A stretch of 56,946 nucleotides of DNA. Source: Bacteroides sp. (GTDB taxonomy: Bacteria; Bacteroidota; Bacteroidia; Bacteroidales; Muribaculaceae). Under the pieces are notes generated by a model, which did not search any database, was not told the origin of the DNA, and worked only from the letters and a program-made list of their open reading frames with translations. Shown here piece by piece: positions 1-9,823 of the stretch. The stretch lies in the NCBI GenBank assembly GCA_023663525.1, contig JAMPHF010000002.1, positions 492,747 to 549,692 of the forward strand, read 5' to 3'. Both the position numbers and the translations under genes were made by a program. Positions within the stretch are counted from its first letter, which is position 1; each line of letters begins with the position of its first letter.

Positions 1-2
1 GA

Positions 3-701
3 TGCGTCAAGATATTTGGATGTCCTCTCCCACGGACTTTTGCGCTTGCCCCGAAATATACATTCAGTGGCTCAAGTTCAACGATATGGGATTCTTTCTC
101 CCCGTATCATCGATCGGATTCTGCATATATGAGACCAACAGCTATATTTTTGGGATGGATTGCCCAAGAAATAGGCACGAAATTTGGTGTGTCATCTTCT
201 TCAGCCGGCATGGATGAGGCCCTGTCTTTTTTTAATGAACAAACCCAGTTTAATGCATCTGCAATAAAATATTCATGGTACTCATTGTTAGAAATGATAA
301 AAAATGGCTATCCAGTTTTTGTCAGAGCAAGCACTTCTGATAAAAAGGGTCATGCATGGTTGATAGATTATTATAAATCTGATCATTATGAATACACGAA
401 TTATTATGCTTATCTCCAACGTTCTACTGATCCCGACCCTAATGAGGAAGATGAAGTTGATGATGAGCTTATAATGAATCCCTCCGTTGGACTTATAAAG
501 TCTATTTATGGAGATGTGGAGGTTGAAATGAAAGTTCATGCATATGACAAGTCATATCTCAAGTGCAATTGGGGTTGGTCTGATTCTTATGCTGATAATT
601 ATGTTACGCTTGATGCAAATATCCTATCATGGTCCATGTATGACCATGTCTTTGACAGTAATCACTATATATTCTATTTTAAGACCCCATCCGCTAAATA
701 G
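3..701 (+). CDS. C10 family (streptopain-like) cysteine protease, 5' partial
   Basis: The frame is open from the first bases of the window, so the N-terminus, with the propeptide and catalytic Cys, lies outside. The visible 232 residues fit the C-terminal half of a C10 (SpeB/streptopain) papain-fold protease. The segment around GHAWLIDYY carries the expected catalytic His, and CNWGWSD near the end matches the family's conserved NWGW stretch with the Trp that shapes the oxyanion region. C10 proteases are normally exported and made as zymogens. No type IX sorting domain follows; the protein ends shortly after IFYFKTPSAK. A serpin gene follows after 38 bases, suggesting a protease-inhibitor pair. 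The family call is from motifs only, with the catalytic Cys unseen. Confidence 0.75.
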   Translation, partial: CVKIFGCPLPRTFALAPKYTFSGSSSTIWDSFSPYHRSDSAYMRPTAIFLGWIAQEIGTKFGVSSSSAGMDEALSFFNEQTQFNASAIKYSWYSLLEMIKNGYPVFVRASTSDKKGHAWLIDYYKSDHYEYTNYYAYLQRSTDPDPNEEDEVDDELIMNPSVGLIKSIYGDVEVEMKVHAYDKSYLKCNWGWSDSYADNYVTLDANILSWSMYDHVFDSNHYIFYFKTPSAK

Positions 702-739
702 AACGGACAATAAAATCGTTTAATTAAAAAGATAAATTC

Positions 740-1990
740 ATGAACAAATATTTTTCACTTATCACACTCTTGCTCGGGCTGTTGTTTGTCGGGTGTTCGT
801 CGGATGATGACGGTTACAATGATTCTCCGGTGGAGATTGTCTTATCGCGCAGTCAGCAGGGGATCGTTGACTCGCAGGTTCGTTTTGCCTTTGATTTCTT
901 CAAGCAGACTTCGGAATGGGCGGGCAATGAGGAAAACATGGTCATATCGCCTATAAGCCTCAGCGTTGACCTTGCTATGCTTGCCAACGGAGCCGGAGAA
1001 AAAACATATAGAGACATACTCACAGCCCTGCATGTCCCGGATGCAACAACAGAGGAACTCAACGTGCTGTATAGGAATCTGGTCAATGATCTTCTCCGGG
1101 CTGACCGCAAAGTTTACCTCACGCATTCGAATGGAATGTGGAGCGACAAAAATGTTGACATCAAGGATGATTTTGTCAAGAATATAAAAGATTATTACAG
1201 TGCCGACATCAAATCACTCGATTTTGCAGACAGCAACGGGAGTAAAAATGCCATAAACAGATGGGCTGCGGAGAAAACAAATGGAATGATTGCAAATATC
1301 TTCAACGATGATCAAGATTTGACAAGCACAAAATTCATCCTTTGCAACGCGCTTTCGTTTGCGGGAGAATGGACACATCCGTTTGACAAGAAAAAAACAC
1401 AACGTCAGACATTCTCGAACATTAATGACAGTCAGAGTACGGTAGACATGATGATCAGCCAGGATATCAAGTTTCCATACGTTTCAACTGAAACGGCTGA
1501 AATCGTCGGTCTGCCATACGGAAATCGGTCATTCTCGCTGTATGTGATCCTGCCGTCAGTCGGGAATGATGATGAGAGCTACGAGGAGGTCTATAACAGT
1601 TTTATAGAGAATCTCAGCTACGAATGGTGGGCAGAATCCAAGGAGAAAATGACTGATTCGGAACTACTTTACGTTTGTCTCCCGAAATTCAAGATTAAAA
1701 CAGATTGTCCGATGATAGGAGCCACGACACTACATGAGCTGAAGGATGTTGTCTTTGGACCGGATATGAGCCTTATGACCGACTCGCCTCTCAATATGTT
1801 AAACATAAACCAGAACAACATTATCGAAGTTACTGAAACCGGCACCGTTGCAGCAGTGGTGACTAAGGATGATTTGACAATGACTGCGCCTCTGGTTAAA
1901 TCCATGAAAGCCAACCGACCGTTCATCTTCTTGATTGAGGAGCAGAGCACCGGCACCATATTGTTTATGGGCAAGGTCGTGAAACTCTGA
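740..1990 (+). CDS. Serpin-family protease inhibitor, lipoprotein
   Basis: A 416-residue protein with a lipoprotein signal peptide (lipobox LFVGC, Cys19), so it is probably anchored in the outer membrane. The rest is a full-length serpin: NGMWSDKN early in the fold, CNALSFAGEW in the breach region, the hinge TETGTVAAVV and the C-terminal signature RPFIFLIEEQSTGTILFMG. The hinge has small residues at P15-P11, as in inhibitory serpins. Counting 17 residues from the hinge Glu places the scissile bond near TMT-AP, so P1 is probably Thr, which is an inference and may be off by one or two. It lies just downstream of a C10 cysteine protease and may control it or defend against host proteases. Confidence 0.9.
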   Translation: MNKYFSLITLLLGLLFVGCSSDDDGYNDSPVEIVLSRSQQGIVDSQVRFAFDFFKQTSEWAGNEENMVISPISLSVDLAMLANGAGEKTYRDILTALHVPDATTEELNVLYRNLVNDLLRADRKVYLTHSNGMWSDKNVDIKDDFVKNIKDYYSADIKSLDFADSNGSKNAINRWAAEKTNGMIANIFNDDQDLTSTKFILCNALSFAGEWTHPFDKKKTQRQTFSNINDSQSTVDMMISQDIKFPYVSTETAEIVGLPYGNRSFSLYVILPSVGNDDESYEEVYNSFIENLSYEWWAESKEKMTDSELLYVCLPKFKIKTDCPMIGATTLHELKDVVFGPDMSLMTDSPLNMLNINQNNIIEVTETGTVAAVVTKDDLTMTAPLVKSMKANRPFIFLIEEQSTGTILFMGKVVKL

Positions 1991-2038
1991 TTGATGTATG
2001 GTATGAATCTTTCCCCTCCATGCGGAATCAATAAATCA

Positions 2039-2162
2039 GGGTACAGAAATTCATAAATGACATAAATGACAGATTTATAATCATTAGTCCTTGAAGTTCA
2101 CGCGAATCAGGGGATTATGATGAAAAAATCTGTCATTTATGTCATTTGTGAATTTCTGTACC
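2039..2162. repeat. Long inverted repeat with GGGTACAGAAA ends
   Basis: The arms at 2039-2076 and 2126-2162 are complementary over about 37 bases with one internal mismatch, separated by 49 bases. The ends read GGGTACAGAAATTCATAAAT and its complement. The element sits between the serpin and nifJ and covers much of an otherwise gene-free 337-base gap. A second element with the same GGGTACAGAAA ends lies at 51084-51253. As RNA it would form a very stable hairpin, so it may also end transcription of the serpin gene. Confidence 0.8.
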
Positions 2163-2237
2163 ACCCTTAAAGGAGGCTATGCGTGCAGATTTTAGGATTT
2201 TTAGCCTAACATTAAATACGATTTATAAAGTTTTTCG

Positions 2238-2245
2238 TATCTTTG
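2238..2245 (+). promoter_or_regulatory. Probable -7 promoter box of nifJ
   Basis: TATCTTTG matches the Bacteroidetes -7 consensus TAnnTTTG, 82 bases before the nifJ start codon. No TTG is seen at the usual upstream distance, so the -33 element is weak or absent. The implied 5' leader is about 75 bases. Confidence 0.6.
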
Positions 2246-2327
2246 CGGTTAACATTCCGAAAGAATGTCAAAGAGCATACCATTGAAAACTCAAATTCAA
2301 TTCTTTAAATAGATTACCAAAACCACT

Positions 2328-5300
2328 ATGAGTAAAGAAAAAAAATTCTTGACCTGTGATGGTAACCAGGCTGCCGCTCACGTGAGCTACATGTTCTCGG
2401 AAGTTGCCGCCATCTACCCCATCACTCCCTCGTCGACTATGGCAGAATATGTGGACGAATGGGCAGCAGCCGGTCGCAAAAACATCTTTGGCGAAACCGT
2501 GCTGGTACAGGAAATGCAGTCAGAAGGTGGAGCCGCAGGTGCAGTCCACGGTTCACTCCAGGCCGGTGCACTCACCACGACCTACACTGCATCGCAGGGT
2601 CTCCTGCTCATGATCCCCAACATGTATAAGATCGCCGGTGAGCTTCTCCCCAGCGTGTTCCATGTTTCGGCCCGTACGCTCGCTTCACATGCCCTCTCGA
2701 TCTTCGGTGACCACCAGGACGTGATGTCCTGTCGCCAGACAGGCTTCGCAATGCTCGCTGAAGGTTCAGTGCAGGAGGTGATGGATCTCGCAGGTGTCGC
2801 ACACCTTTCGACCATCAAGAGCCGTGTGCCTTTCATCAACTTCTTTGACGGTTTCCGCACCTCACACGAGATTCAGAAAATCGAGGAGATGGATCAGAAC
2901 GATCTCGCTCCGCTCATCGATCAGGAAGCTCTCGCAGAGTTCCGTGCACGTGCCCTCAATCCCGAGAAGCCCGTCGCACGCGGTATGGCCGAGAATGGCG
3001 ACGTGTTCTTCCAGCACCGTGAGGCTTGCAACGAATACTACAACCGCGTTCCCGAAATCGTCGAGAACTACATGAAGGAAATCACCCGCATCACCGGTCG
3101 TGAGTACGGTCTTTTCAACTACTACGGCGATCCCGAGGCAGAGCGCGTCATCATTGCCATGGGTTCTGTGACCCAGGCTGCTCAGGAAGCCATCGACTAT
3201 CTCCGCGCCAAGGGCGAGAAGGTCGGTCTCGTGGCTGTCCACCTCTACCGTCCCTTCTCAGCCAAGCACTTCCTTGCTGCTGTCCCCAAGACTGCCAAGG
3301 CTATCGCAGTGCTTGACCGCACAAAGGAACCCGGTGCAAACGGCGAGCCCCTCTATCTCGATGTCAAGGACTGCTTCTACGGTCAGGAGAATGCCCCCGT
3401 CATTGTCGGCGGTCGCTACGGTCTCGCTTCAAAGGATACCACTCCCGCTCAGATCCTCGCAGTGTTCGAGAACCTCGCGCTCCCTATGCCGAAGGATCAC
3501 TTCACTGTCGGTATCGTCGATGATGTCACCTTCACTTCACTTCCCCAGAAGGAAGAAATCGCTCTCGGCGGCGAAGGCACTTTCGAGGCTAAGTTCTATG
3601 GTCTCGGTGCTGACGGTACAGTAGGCGCCAACAAGAACTCTGTCAAGATCATCGGTGACAACACCAACAAATATTGCCAGGCATACTTCGCATACGACTC
3701 CAAGAAGTCAGGCGGTTTCACTTGCTCACACCTCCGTTTCGGCGACGAGCCCATCCGCTCGACTTATCTCGTGACCACTCCTAACTTCGTTGCTTGCCAT
3801 GTTCAGGCATACCTCCACATGTATGACGTGACTCGCGGTCTCCGCAAGGGTGGCACATTCCTTCTCAACACCATCTGGGAAGGCGAGGAGCTTGCAAAGA
3901 ACCTCCCCAACAAGATCAAAAAGTACTTTGCCGACAACGACATCACCGTTTACTACATCAACGCAACCAAGATCGCTCAGGAAATCGGTCTCGGCAACCG
4001 CACCAACACCATCCTCCAGAGCGCGTTCTTCCGCATCACTGAAGTGATCCCCGTTGACCTCGCAGTTGAGCAGATGAAGAAATTCATTGTCAAGAGCTAC
4101 GGTAAGAAGGGTCAGGATGTGGTTGACAAGAACTATGCAGCCGTTGACCGTGGTGGCGAATACAAGCAGCTTCCCGTTGACAAGGCATGGAGCAACCTCG
4201 AACCCGAAGCTCCCGCAGCCAACAATGATCCCGCTTTCATCAACAACGTTGTCCGTCCGATCAACGCACAGGATGGCGACCTCCTCAAGGTCAGCGCATT
4301 CGCAGGCCGCGAAGACGGCACCTGGGAGCAGGGCACAGCAGCCTACGAGAAGCGCGGCGTTGCAGCTTTCGTCCCCGAATGGCTCGAAGAAAACTGTATC
4401 CAGTGCAACAAGTGTGCATTTGTCTGCCCTCACGCTGCCATCCGTCCCTTCGTCCTCGATGCAAAGGAAATGGAGAACCTCCCCGAGAAGGCAGGTATCC
4501 CCGCTATCGGCAAGCAGTTCGCAGGCATGACATTCATTCAGAGCGTCGATGTCCTCGACTGTCTCGGTTGCGGTAACTGCGTGGCTGTATGTCCCGGCAA
4601 GAAGGGTGAGAAGGCTCTCGTGATGAAGCCTCTCGAAACTCAGCTCGACGTGCAGAAGGAGTGGGATTACTGCGTGAAGGAAGTTGCTTCCAAGCAGGAT
4701 CTCGTTGACATCAAGAGCAATGTCAAGAACTCACAGTTCGCCACTCCGCTCTTTGAATTCTCCGGCGCATGCTCAGGCTGCGGTGAGACTCCCTACGTGA
4801 AACTCATCTCTCAGCTCTATGGCGACCACGAAATCGTGGCTAACGCTACCGGCTGTTCTTCAATCTACTCAGGTTCAGTTCCCTCTACTCCCTACACCAC
4901 CAATGCAAAGGGTCAGGGCGTGGCTTGGGCCAACTCACTTTTCGAGGACTTCGCTGAATTCGGTCTCGGTATGACTCTCGCTCATGAGAAACTTCAGGCA
5001 CGCGTTGCCGGTCTCATGCAGCAGGCCATCGACTGCCCCACTTGTGGTACCGAAATCAAGGAACTCGCTGCCAAGTGGCTCGCTAACCGCACCGACTTCG
5101 CCGTTACATCGGAAGTTGCCGAGAAGCTCATCCCTCTCTGCGAGGCTTGCGGTTGTGACACTTGCAAGGCTATCCTTGCCAACAAGGAGCATATCGCAAA
5201 ACGTTCACAGTGGATCATCGCCGGCGACGGTGCCGCTTACGATATAGGTTTCGGCGGTCTCGACCACGTACTTGCTTCCAACAAGAACGTCAATGTCCTC

Positions 5301-5885
5301 GTGCTCGACACTGAGGTTTACTCCAACACAGGTGGTCAGTCATCAAAGGCTACTCCGCTCGGCGCAATCGCTAAGTTTGCTGCCGCTGGTAAGCGCATCC
5401 GCAAGAAAGACCTCGGTCTCATCGCTTCAACCTACGGCTACGTTTACGTTGCACAGGTGGCTATGGGTGCTGACAACGCTCAGACTCTCAAGGCCATCCG
5501 CGAAGCTGAGGCTTACGACGGTCCGTCGCTCATCATCGCTTACTCTCCCTGTATCAACCACGGTATCCGCACCGGTATGGGTCATGCACAGGAAGAGCAG
5601 CAAAAGGCCGTTGAGTGTGGCTACTGGCACCTCTGGCGTTACAACCCCGCTCTCGAAGAAGAAGGCAAGAACCCGTTCTCACTCGACTCGAAGGAACCGC
5701 AGTGGGATAAGTTCATCGACTTCCTCAAGGGTGAGGTGCGCTACGCATCAGTGATGAAGCAGTATCCCGCCGAGGCAGCAGAGCTCTTTGAGGCAGCCAA
5801 GGCCAACGCACAGTGGCGTTACAACAACTACCGCCGTCTCGCTCAGCAGCAGTGGGGTGTTGAACCCGCTCCCGAGGTTAAGTAA
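2328..5885 (+). CDS. nifJ: Pyruvate:ferredoxin (flavodoxin) oxidoreductase
   Basis: A single-chain 1185-residue enzyme of normal family length that oxidises pyruvate to acetyl-CoA and CO2 and reduces ferredoxin, the central pyruvate-splitting step of anaerobic metabolism. The N-terminal pyruvate/TPP domain begins with YPITPSSTMAEY. Two 4Fe-4S motifs lie near residues 687-697 (CIQCNKCAFVCP) and 741-752 (CLGCGNCVAVCP). A third cluster is held by Cys pairs around residue 815 (CSGCG) and Cys residues further on. The TPP-binding segment starts with GDGAAYDIG near residue 965 and continues to NTGGQSSKATP. It is transcribed alone: promoter upstream, strong hairpin terminator downstream. Its codon usage, rich in ctc and aag, suggests high expression. 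Confidence 0.98.
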   Translation: MSKEKKFLTCDGNQAAAHVSYMFSEVAAIYPITPSSTMAEYVDEWAAAGRKNIFGETVLVQEMQSEGGAAGAVHGSLQAGALTTTYTASQGLLLMIPNMYKIAGELLPSVFHVSARTLASHALSIFGDHQDVMSCRQTGFAMLAEGSVQEVMDLAGVAHLSTIKSRVPFINFFDGFRTSHEIQKIEEMDQNDLAPLIDQEALAEFRARALNPEKPVARGMAENGDVFFQHREACNEYYNRVPEIVENYMKEITRITGREYGLFNYYGDPEAERVIIAMGSVTQAAQEAIDYLRAKGEKVGLVAVHLYRPFSAKHFLAAVPKTAKAIAVLDRTKEPGANGEPLYLDVKDCFYGQENAPVIVGGRYGLASKDTTPAQILAVFENLALPMPKDHFTVGIVDDVTFTSLPQKEEIALGGEGTFEAKFYGLGADGTVGANKNSVKIIGDNTNKYCQAYFAYDSKKSGGFTCSHLRFGDEPIRSTYLVTTPNFVACHVQAYLHMYDVTRGLRKGGTFLLNTIWEGEELAKNLPNKIKKYFADNDITVYYINATKIAQEIGLGNRTNTILQSAFFRITEVIPVDLAVEQMKKFIVKSYGKKGQDVVDKNYAAVDRGGEYKQLPVDKAWSNLEPEAPAANNDPAFINNVVRPINAQDGDLLKVSAFAGREDGTWEQGTAAYEKRGVAAFVPEWLEENCIQCNKCAFVCPHAAIRPFVLDAKEMENLPEKAGIPAIGKQFAGMTFIQSVDVLDCLGCGNCVAVCPGKKGEKALVMKPLETQLDVQKEWDYCVKEVASKQDLVDIKSNVKNSQFATPLFEFSGACSGCGETPYVKLISQLYGDHEIVANATGCSSIYSGSVPSTPYTTNAKGQGVAWANSLFEDFAEFGLGMTLAHEKLQARVAGLMQQAIDCPTCGTEIKELAAKWLANRTDFAVTSEVAEKLIPLCEACGCDTCKAILANKEHIAKRSQWIIAGDGAAYDIGFGGLDHVLASNKNVNVLVLDTEVYSNTGGQSSKATPLGAIAKFAAAGKRIRKKDLGLIASTYGYVYVAQVAMGADNAQTLKAIREAEAYDGPSLIIAYSPCINHGIRTGMGHAQEEQQKAVECGYWHLWRYNPALEEEGKNPFSLDSKEPQWDKFIDFLKGEVRYASVMKQYPAEAAELFEAAKANAQWRYNNYRRLAQQQWGVEPAPEVK

Positions 5886-5913
5886 GAAAAACTTACTGTA
5901 ACATAATCCATCC

Positions 5914-5949
5914 GAATCCCCCGCACGATGCGAATCGTGCGGGGGATTC
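5914..5949 (+). terminator. Hairpin terminator after nifJ
   Basis: A perfect 16-bp GC-rich stem (5914-5929 with 5934-5949) is closed by the tetraloop GCGA. No long T-tract follows, only tgtctttacgg. It lies 29 bases after the nifJ stop and before the purC promoter. Confidence 0.8.
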
Positions 5950-5999
5950 TGTCTTTACGGAGCAAAAAACGCAGTAAAGCCATAAATCGCATATAGCTG

Positions 6000-6031
6000 T
6001 TTGACGCGTAAGGGATTTTTTTGTAATTTTG
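6000..6031 (+). promoter_or_regulatory. Promoter of purC
   Basis: TTTG at 6000-6003 and TAATTTTG at 6024-6031 are separated by exactly 20 bases, matching the Bacteroidetes -33/-7 arrangement. Transcription would start about 30 bases before the purC ATG. Confidence 0.8.
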
Positions 6032-6070
6032 CCTCATTATATAACCTCACCAATACCAAAATCATAACCT

Positions 6071-7024
6071 ATGGCTACAACATTGGTCAACACCGATTTC
6101 CATTTTCCCGGCCAGACTGCGGTCTATCACGGAAAAGTTCGTGATGTCTACACTATCAATGACGACATCCTCGTGATGGTTGCAACCGACCGTATCTCAG
6201 CATTTGATGTCATTCTCCCCAAGGGTATTCCTTACAAGGGGCAGGCACTCAATCAGATTGCTGCATCATTCCTCGACGCGACCGCCGACATTGTCCCCAA
6301 CTGGAAACTTGCAGTCCCCGATCCTATGGTCACTGTCGGTTACCGCTGCGAGGGTCTCCGGTTGGAGATGATCATCCGAGGCTATCTTGCCGGTAGCGCG
6401 TGGCGCGAATACAAAAACGGAATGCGTGAACTCTGTGGCGTGAAACTCCCTGAGGGAATGGTTGAAAATCAGCGTTTCCCCGAGCCTATAATCACCCCGA
6501 CCACCAAGGCTGATGCCGGACACGATGAAAACATCTCTCGCGAGGAAGCCATCGCGCAGGGCATTGTGACCGCCGAGCAATTTGATACCATGGCAGCCTA
6601 CACGCGTGCGTTGTTCAAGAGAGGGTCTGAAATGGCAGCCGAGAAGGGACTGATCCTTGTTGACACCAAATATGAGTTCGGACTACGTGAAGGTAAGGTC
6701 ATCCTCATTGATGAGATCCATACTCCCGACTCATCGCGCTACTTCTATGCCGATGGCTACGAGGAGCGTCTTGCCAAGGGTGAACCCCAGCGTCAGCTCT
6801 CCAAGGAGTTTGTGCGCGAGTGGCTCATGGCCCACGATTTCATGGGCAAGGCCGGTCAGAAAGTGCCTGAAATGACTGACGCTTTCTGCGAGGAGGTGTC
6901 CGAGCGTTATATCGAACTCTACGAGCACATCACAGGTCAAAAGTTTGTCAAGGCTCCCGAGGATCATCTCGCCGACCGTATAGCAAACAATGTGCTGAAC
7001 TGTCTCGACACTCTCAACCGATAA
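6071..7024 (+). CDS. purC: Phosphoribosylaminoimidazole-succinocarboxamide synthase (SAICAR synthetase)
   Basis: This 317-residue ATP-dependent ligase joins CAIR and aspartate in de novo purine synthesis. Family marks visible are GKVRDVY in the N-terminal nucleotide-binding region (residues 21-27), [11 protein letters not shown], the [17 protein letters not shown] stretch, and VDTKYEFG with [13 protein letters not shown] in the second half. The length fits the longer PurC form. It has its own promoter, and menG follows after 24 bases, so the two are probably cotranscribed. The start ATG is supported by promoter position and by conserved sequence starting within 20 residues. Confidence 0.97.
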   Translation: MATTLVNTDFHFPGQTAVYHGKVRDVYTINDDILVMVATDRISAFDVILPKGIPYKGQALNQIAASFLDATADIVPNWKLAVPDPMVTVGYRCEGLRLEMIIRGYLAGSAWREYKNGMRELCGVKLPEGMVENQRFPEPIITPTTKADAGHDENISREEAIAQGIVTAEQFDTMAAYTRALFKRGSEMAAEKGLILVDTKYEFGLREGKVILIDEIHTPDSSRYFYADGYEERLAKGEPQRQLSKEFVREWLMAHDFMGKAGQKVPEMTDAFCEEVSERYIELYEHITGQKFVKAPEDHLADRIANNVLNCLDTLNR

Positions 7025-7048
7025 GTCCCCCCCCACTGAGAGAGACCG

Positions 7049-7804
7049 ATGATGAAGGTTGAGAATATCAATCCTTACACTGACGATTCGCGCCATAAGT
7101 CCGAACAGGTGCGCGAGATGTTTGATGCCATCGCCCCGGCCTACGATTTCATGAACCGGGCCATGACATTCGGCATTGACCGTCTGTGGCGTCGGCGCGC
7201 TGTCAGGCTGCTCCGCAACGTCAGCCACGGTGATGTCCTCGACATAGCGACCGGCACCGGTGATCTCGCCATCCTGATGGCCGGTGAGCTTGACGGAGCT
7301 GCGATAACCGGCGTGGATCTCTCGGAGGGAATGATTGAAATCGGACGGCAGAAGATTGCAGCAAGAAGGCTCGGCGACCGTATCCGCCTCATGGCGGCCG
7401 ACTGTCTCAATCTTCCTTTTCCCGACGCTTCGTTTGACTGCATAACGTGTGCCTACGGCGTAAGGAATTTTGAGAATCTCGCGCAGGGCTACAGGGAGAT
7501 GCGGCGCGTCATGCGTCCCGGCGGACGATTGATGATAATAGAGTTGTCAACTCCTGCCTCGCCGCTCGTCAGACCGTTCTACCGGCTTTACACTCGCTAT
7601 CTCATCCCGGCTGTGGGGCGCATGGTGTCGAATGACGTGAGGGCCTACTCCTATCTGCCCGAGTCGATAGCCGCAGTCCCGCAGCGCGAGGAGATGTGCC
7701 GGATAATGCGTGAGGCCGGTTTCACTGACTGCCGCTTCATATCGCTGACATTCGGGACATGTACCATCTACACTGCCGTTGCTCCGGCAAGGAGTGATGA
7801 ATGA
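7049..7804 (+). CDS. menG: Demethylmenaquinone methyltransferase (UbiE/MenG)
   Basis: A 251-residue class I SAM methyltransferase. SAM-binding motif I is DIATGTGDLAI (near residues 66-76), followed by GVDLSEGMI, and the N-terminal FDAIAPAYDFMN is the UbiE/COQ5 family signature. In a menaquinone-using anaerobe it performs the last step of menaquinone synthesis, methylating demethylmenaquinone at the membrane. It follows purC closely with no hairpin between. MMKVENINPY could start at the first or second Met. The name menG rather than ubiE is an inference from the lineage. Confidence 0.95.
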   Translation: MMKVENINPYTDDSRHKSEQVREMFDAIAPAYDFMNRAMTFGIDRLWRRRAVRLLRNVSHGDVLDIATGTGDLAILMAGELDGAAITGVDLSEGMIEIGRQKIAARRLGDRIRLMAADCLNLPFPDASFDCITCAYGVRNFENLAQGYREMRRVMRPGGRLMIIELSTPASPLVRPFYRLYTRYLIPAVGRMVSNDVRAYSYLPESIAAVPQREEMCRIMREAGFTDCRFISLTFGTCTIYTAVAPARSDE

Positions 7805-7854
7805 GATGTGACACCCTCTAAAACTGATTACTTAACATAAAATTCTATAGAAAC

Positions 7855-8193
7855 ATGGCAAATAACAATAACCCCAACGAAATAAAGATTGAACTCACCC
7901 CTGAGGTGGCACGTGGGATCTACTCGAATCTCGCAGTGATTTCACACGGTGCCAATGAGTTCTTCATCGACTACATCACCATGGCTCCAAATATGGCGCA
8001 GGCCAAGGTGCAGTCACGCATCATCATGACTCCTGAGAATGCCAAGAATCTTCTCGGCGCGCTTATGGAGAACGTGAAGAAATACGAGGCTACTTTTGGT
8101 GAGATTCGCCCAAAACGTCCTGTCAACATGGGTGGCAACAACGGCGGCAACAGCGAAATCCCCAACCCCTTCATCATGGGTGGAAAAGCATAA
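7855..8193 (+). CDS. DUF3467 domain-containing protein
   Basis: A small soluble protein of 112 residues. Residues 8-88 match the DUF3467 pattern: EIKIELTPEVARGIYSNLA, then HGANEFFIDY, SRIIMTPENAKNLL and YEATFGEI. The tail is rich in Gly and Asn and ends IPNPFIMGGKA. The family is widespread in Bacteroidetes, and I know of no assigned function. It lies 50 bases after menG and before an AT-rich repeat patch. Confidence 0.9.
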   Translation: MANNNNPNEIKIELTPEVARGIYSNLAVISHGANEFFIDYITMAPNMAQAKVQSRIIMTPENAKNLLGALMENVKKYEATFGEIRPKRPVNMGGNNGGNSEIPNPFIMGGKA

Positions 8194-8197
8194 AAGT

Positions 8198-8335
8198 AAT
8201 GCATAATTCATAATGCATAATTCATAATACGCTGCGGATGGCTCTTTAGTTAATTGTGAATTATGCATTATGATTTATGCATTATGTATTATGTATAAAA
8301 AATTATGCATTATGAATTATGCATTATGAATTAAA
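8198..8335. repeat. AT-rich tandem and inverted repeat patch
   Basis: The unit ATAATGCATAATTC is repeated about twice at 8198-8228. Its complement ATTATGCATTATGAATT recurs at 8259-8290 and twice at 8303-8333. The two sides can pair into a long AT hairpin around a GC-richer centre (gctgcggatggctc). It fills the whole space before cysS. It may act as a weak terminator or be a decayed mobile hairpin; no gene is present. Confidence 0.7.
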
Positions 8336-8338
8336 TGT

Positions 8339-9823
8339 ATGATTGACAATAATCTGACTATCTACAACACGCTGACGCGCACAAAGCAGTTGTTCACTCC
8401 CATCCACGAGGGTAGGGTGGGCATGTACGTGTGCGGTCCGACTGTCTACGGTGACGGTCATCTCGGACATGCCCGTCCGGCCATCACCTTCGACATACTT
8501 TTCCGCTATCTGCGTCATCTCGGCTACAAGGTGCGCTATGTCCGCAACATCACGGATGTGGGACACCTCGAACATGATGCCGACGACGGGGAGGACAAAA
8601 TCGCAAAAAAAGCCCGGATCGAACAACTTGAGCCGATGGAGGTGGTGCAGTACTATCTGACCCGCTATCACAAGGCGATGGATGCACTCAACGTGCTTCC
8701 GCCGTCAATCGAGCCTCATGCGTCGGGCCATATCATCGAGCAGATCGAGTATATCAAGAAGATTCTTGAGAGCGGCTATGCGTATATTTCAGACGGCTCA
8801 GTCTATTTCGATGTGCCTAAGTACAACCGCGAACATCCTTACGGAAAATTGTCAGGACGTAACATCGATGAACTGTATGCCAATACACGCACACTCGACG
8901 GACAGGACCAGAAACATCATCCCGCCGACTTCGCCCTTTGGAAGAAGGCTGCGCCGGAGCATATCATGCACTGGCCGTCGCCTTGGAGCGAGGGTTTCCC
9001 CGGGTGGCATCTCGAATGTTCCACAATGGGCGAGAAATATCTCGGCGAGACCTTTGACATCCACGGAGGCGGAATGGACCTCATGTTCCCGCATCATGAG
9101 TGTGAGATTGCCCAGTCTGTTGCCCACAACGGACATGATACCGTGCGCTACTGGATGCACAACAACATGATCACCATCAACGGCAAGAAGATGGGCAAGT
9201 CGCTTGGCAACTTCATCACTCTCGATGAATTTTTCAACGGCACTCATCCGCTCCTCGAACAGCCCTACTCGCCGATGACCATACGCTTCTTCATCCTCCA
9301 GGCCCACTACCGTGGGACGGTCGATTTCTCCAACGAAGCTCTCAAGGCTTCCGAAAAGGCTCTTGGAAGAATGCTCGAAGGCTATCGCCGTCTGCAGGAG
9401 CTTACACCGTCGGCCGAATCGACAATCGATGTCAGTGACATCCGTCGCAAGTGTTACGAGGCTATGGACGATGATCTCAACACTCCGATGGTCATTGCCG
9501 CCCTTTTCGACGCGCTCCGTCTGGTCAATCAGGTCAAGGACGGTCACGCAAAGGCCACGCAAGCCGACATTGATGAGCTTAAAGATGTATTCAATATTTT
9601 CCTTATCGACATCCTCGGAGTCAGGACAGAAATGGCGGGCAGCGGCGACAATGCTGAGGCCATGAAACCATTTGAGGATGCCATCGATCTTCTCCTTGAG
9701 ATGAGGGCTAAGGCAAAGGCCGCCAAGGATTGGGCCACCTCCGATCTCATACGCGACCGTATGGCTGCCATTGGCTTCACTGTAAAGGATACTAAAGACG
9801 GTGCCGAGTGGAAACTGAGTTGA
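8339..9823 (+). CDS. cysS: Cysteinyl-tRNA synthetase
   Basis: This 494-residue class I aminoacyl-tRNA synthetase charges tRNA-Cys. The HIGH-type motif is GHLGHAR near residue 42, with zinc-ligand Cys in YVCGP just before it, CSTMG near residue 224 and HHECE as the later ligands. The KMSKS-type loop reads KKMGKSLGN near residues 282-290. The C-terminal helical and anticodon regions are present and the length is usual. The start ATG immediately follows the AT-rich repeat. Its end overlaps the next gene, implying coupled translation. Confidence 0.98.
   Translation: MIDNNLTIYNTLTRTKQLFTPIHEGRVGMYVCGPTVYGDGHLGHARPAITFDILFRYLRHLGYKVRYVRNITDVGHLEHDADDGEDKIAKKARIEQLEPMEVVQYYLTRYHKAMDALNVLPPSIEPHASGHIIEQIEYIKKILESGYAYISDGSVYFDVPKYNREHPYGKLSGRNIDELYANTRTLDGQDQKHHPADFALWKKAAPEHIMHWPSPWSEGFPGWHLECSTMGEKYLGETFDIHGGGMDLMFPHHECEIAQSVAHNGHDTVRYWMHNNMITINGKKMGKSLGNFITLDEFFNGTHPLLEQPYSPMTIRFFILQAHYRGTVDFSNEALKASEKALGRMLEGYRRLQELTPSAESTIDVSDIRRKCYEAMDDDLNTPMVIAALFDALRLVNQVKDGHAKATQADIDELKDVFNIFLIDILGVRTEMAGSGDNAEAMKPFEDAIDLLLEMRAKAKAAKDWATSDLIRDRMAAIGFTVKDTKDGAEWKLS

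Noticed and set aside
3726..4433. 235-codon minus-strand frame inside nifJ
   Set aside because: It is a shadow of the strongly biased nifJ codons, with no family features.
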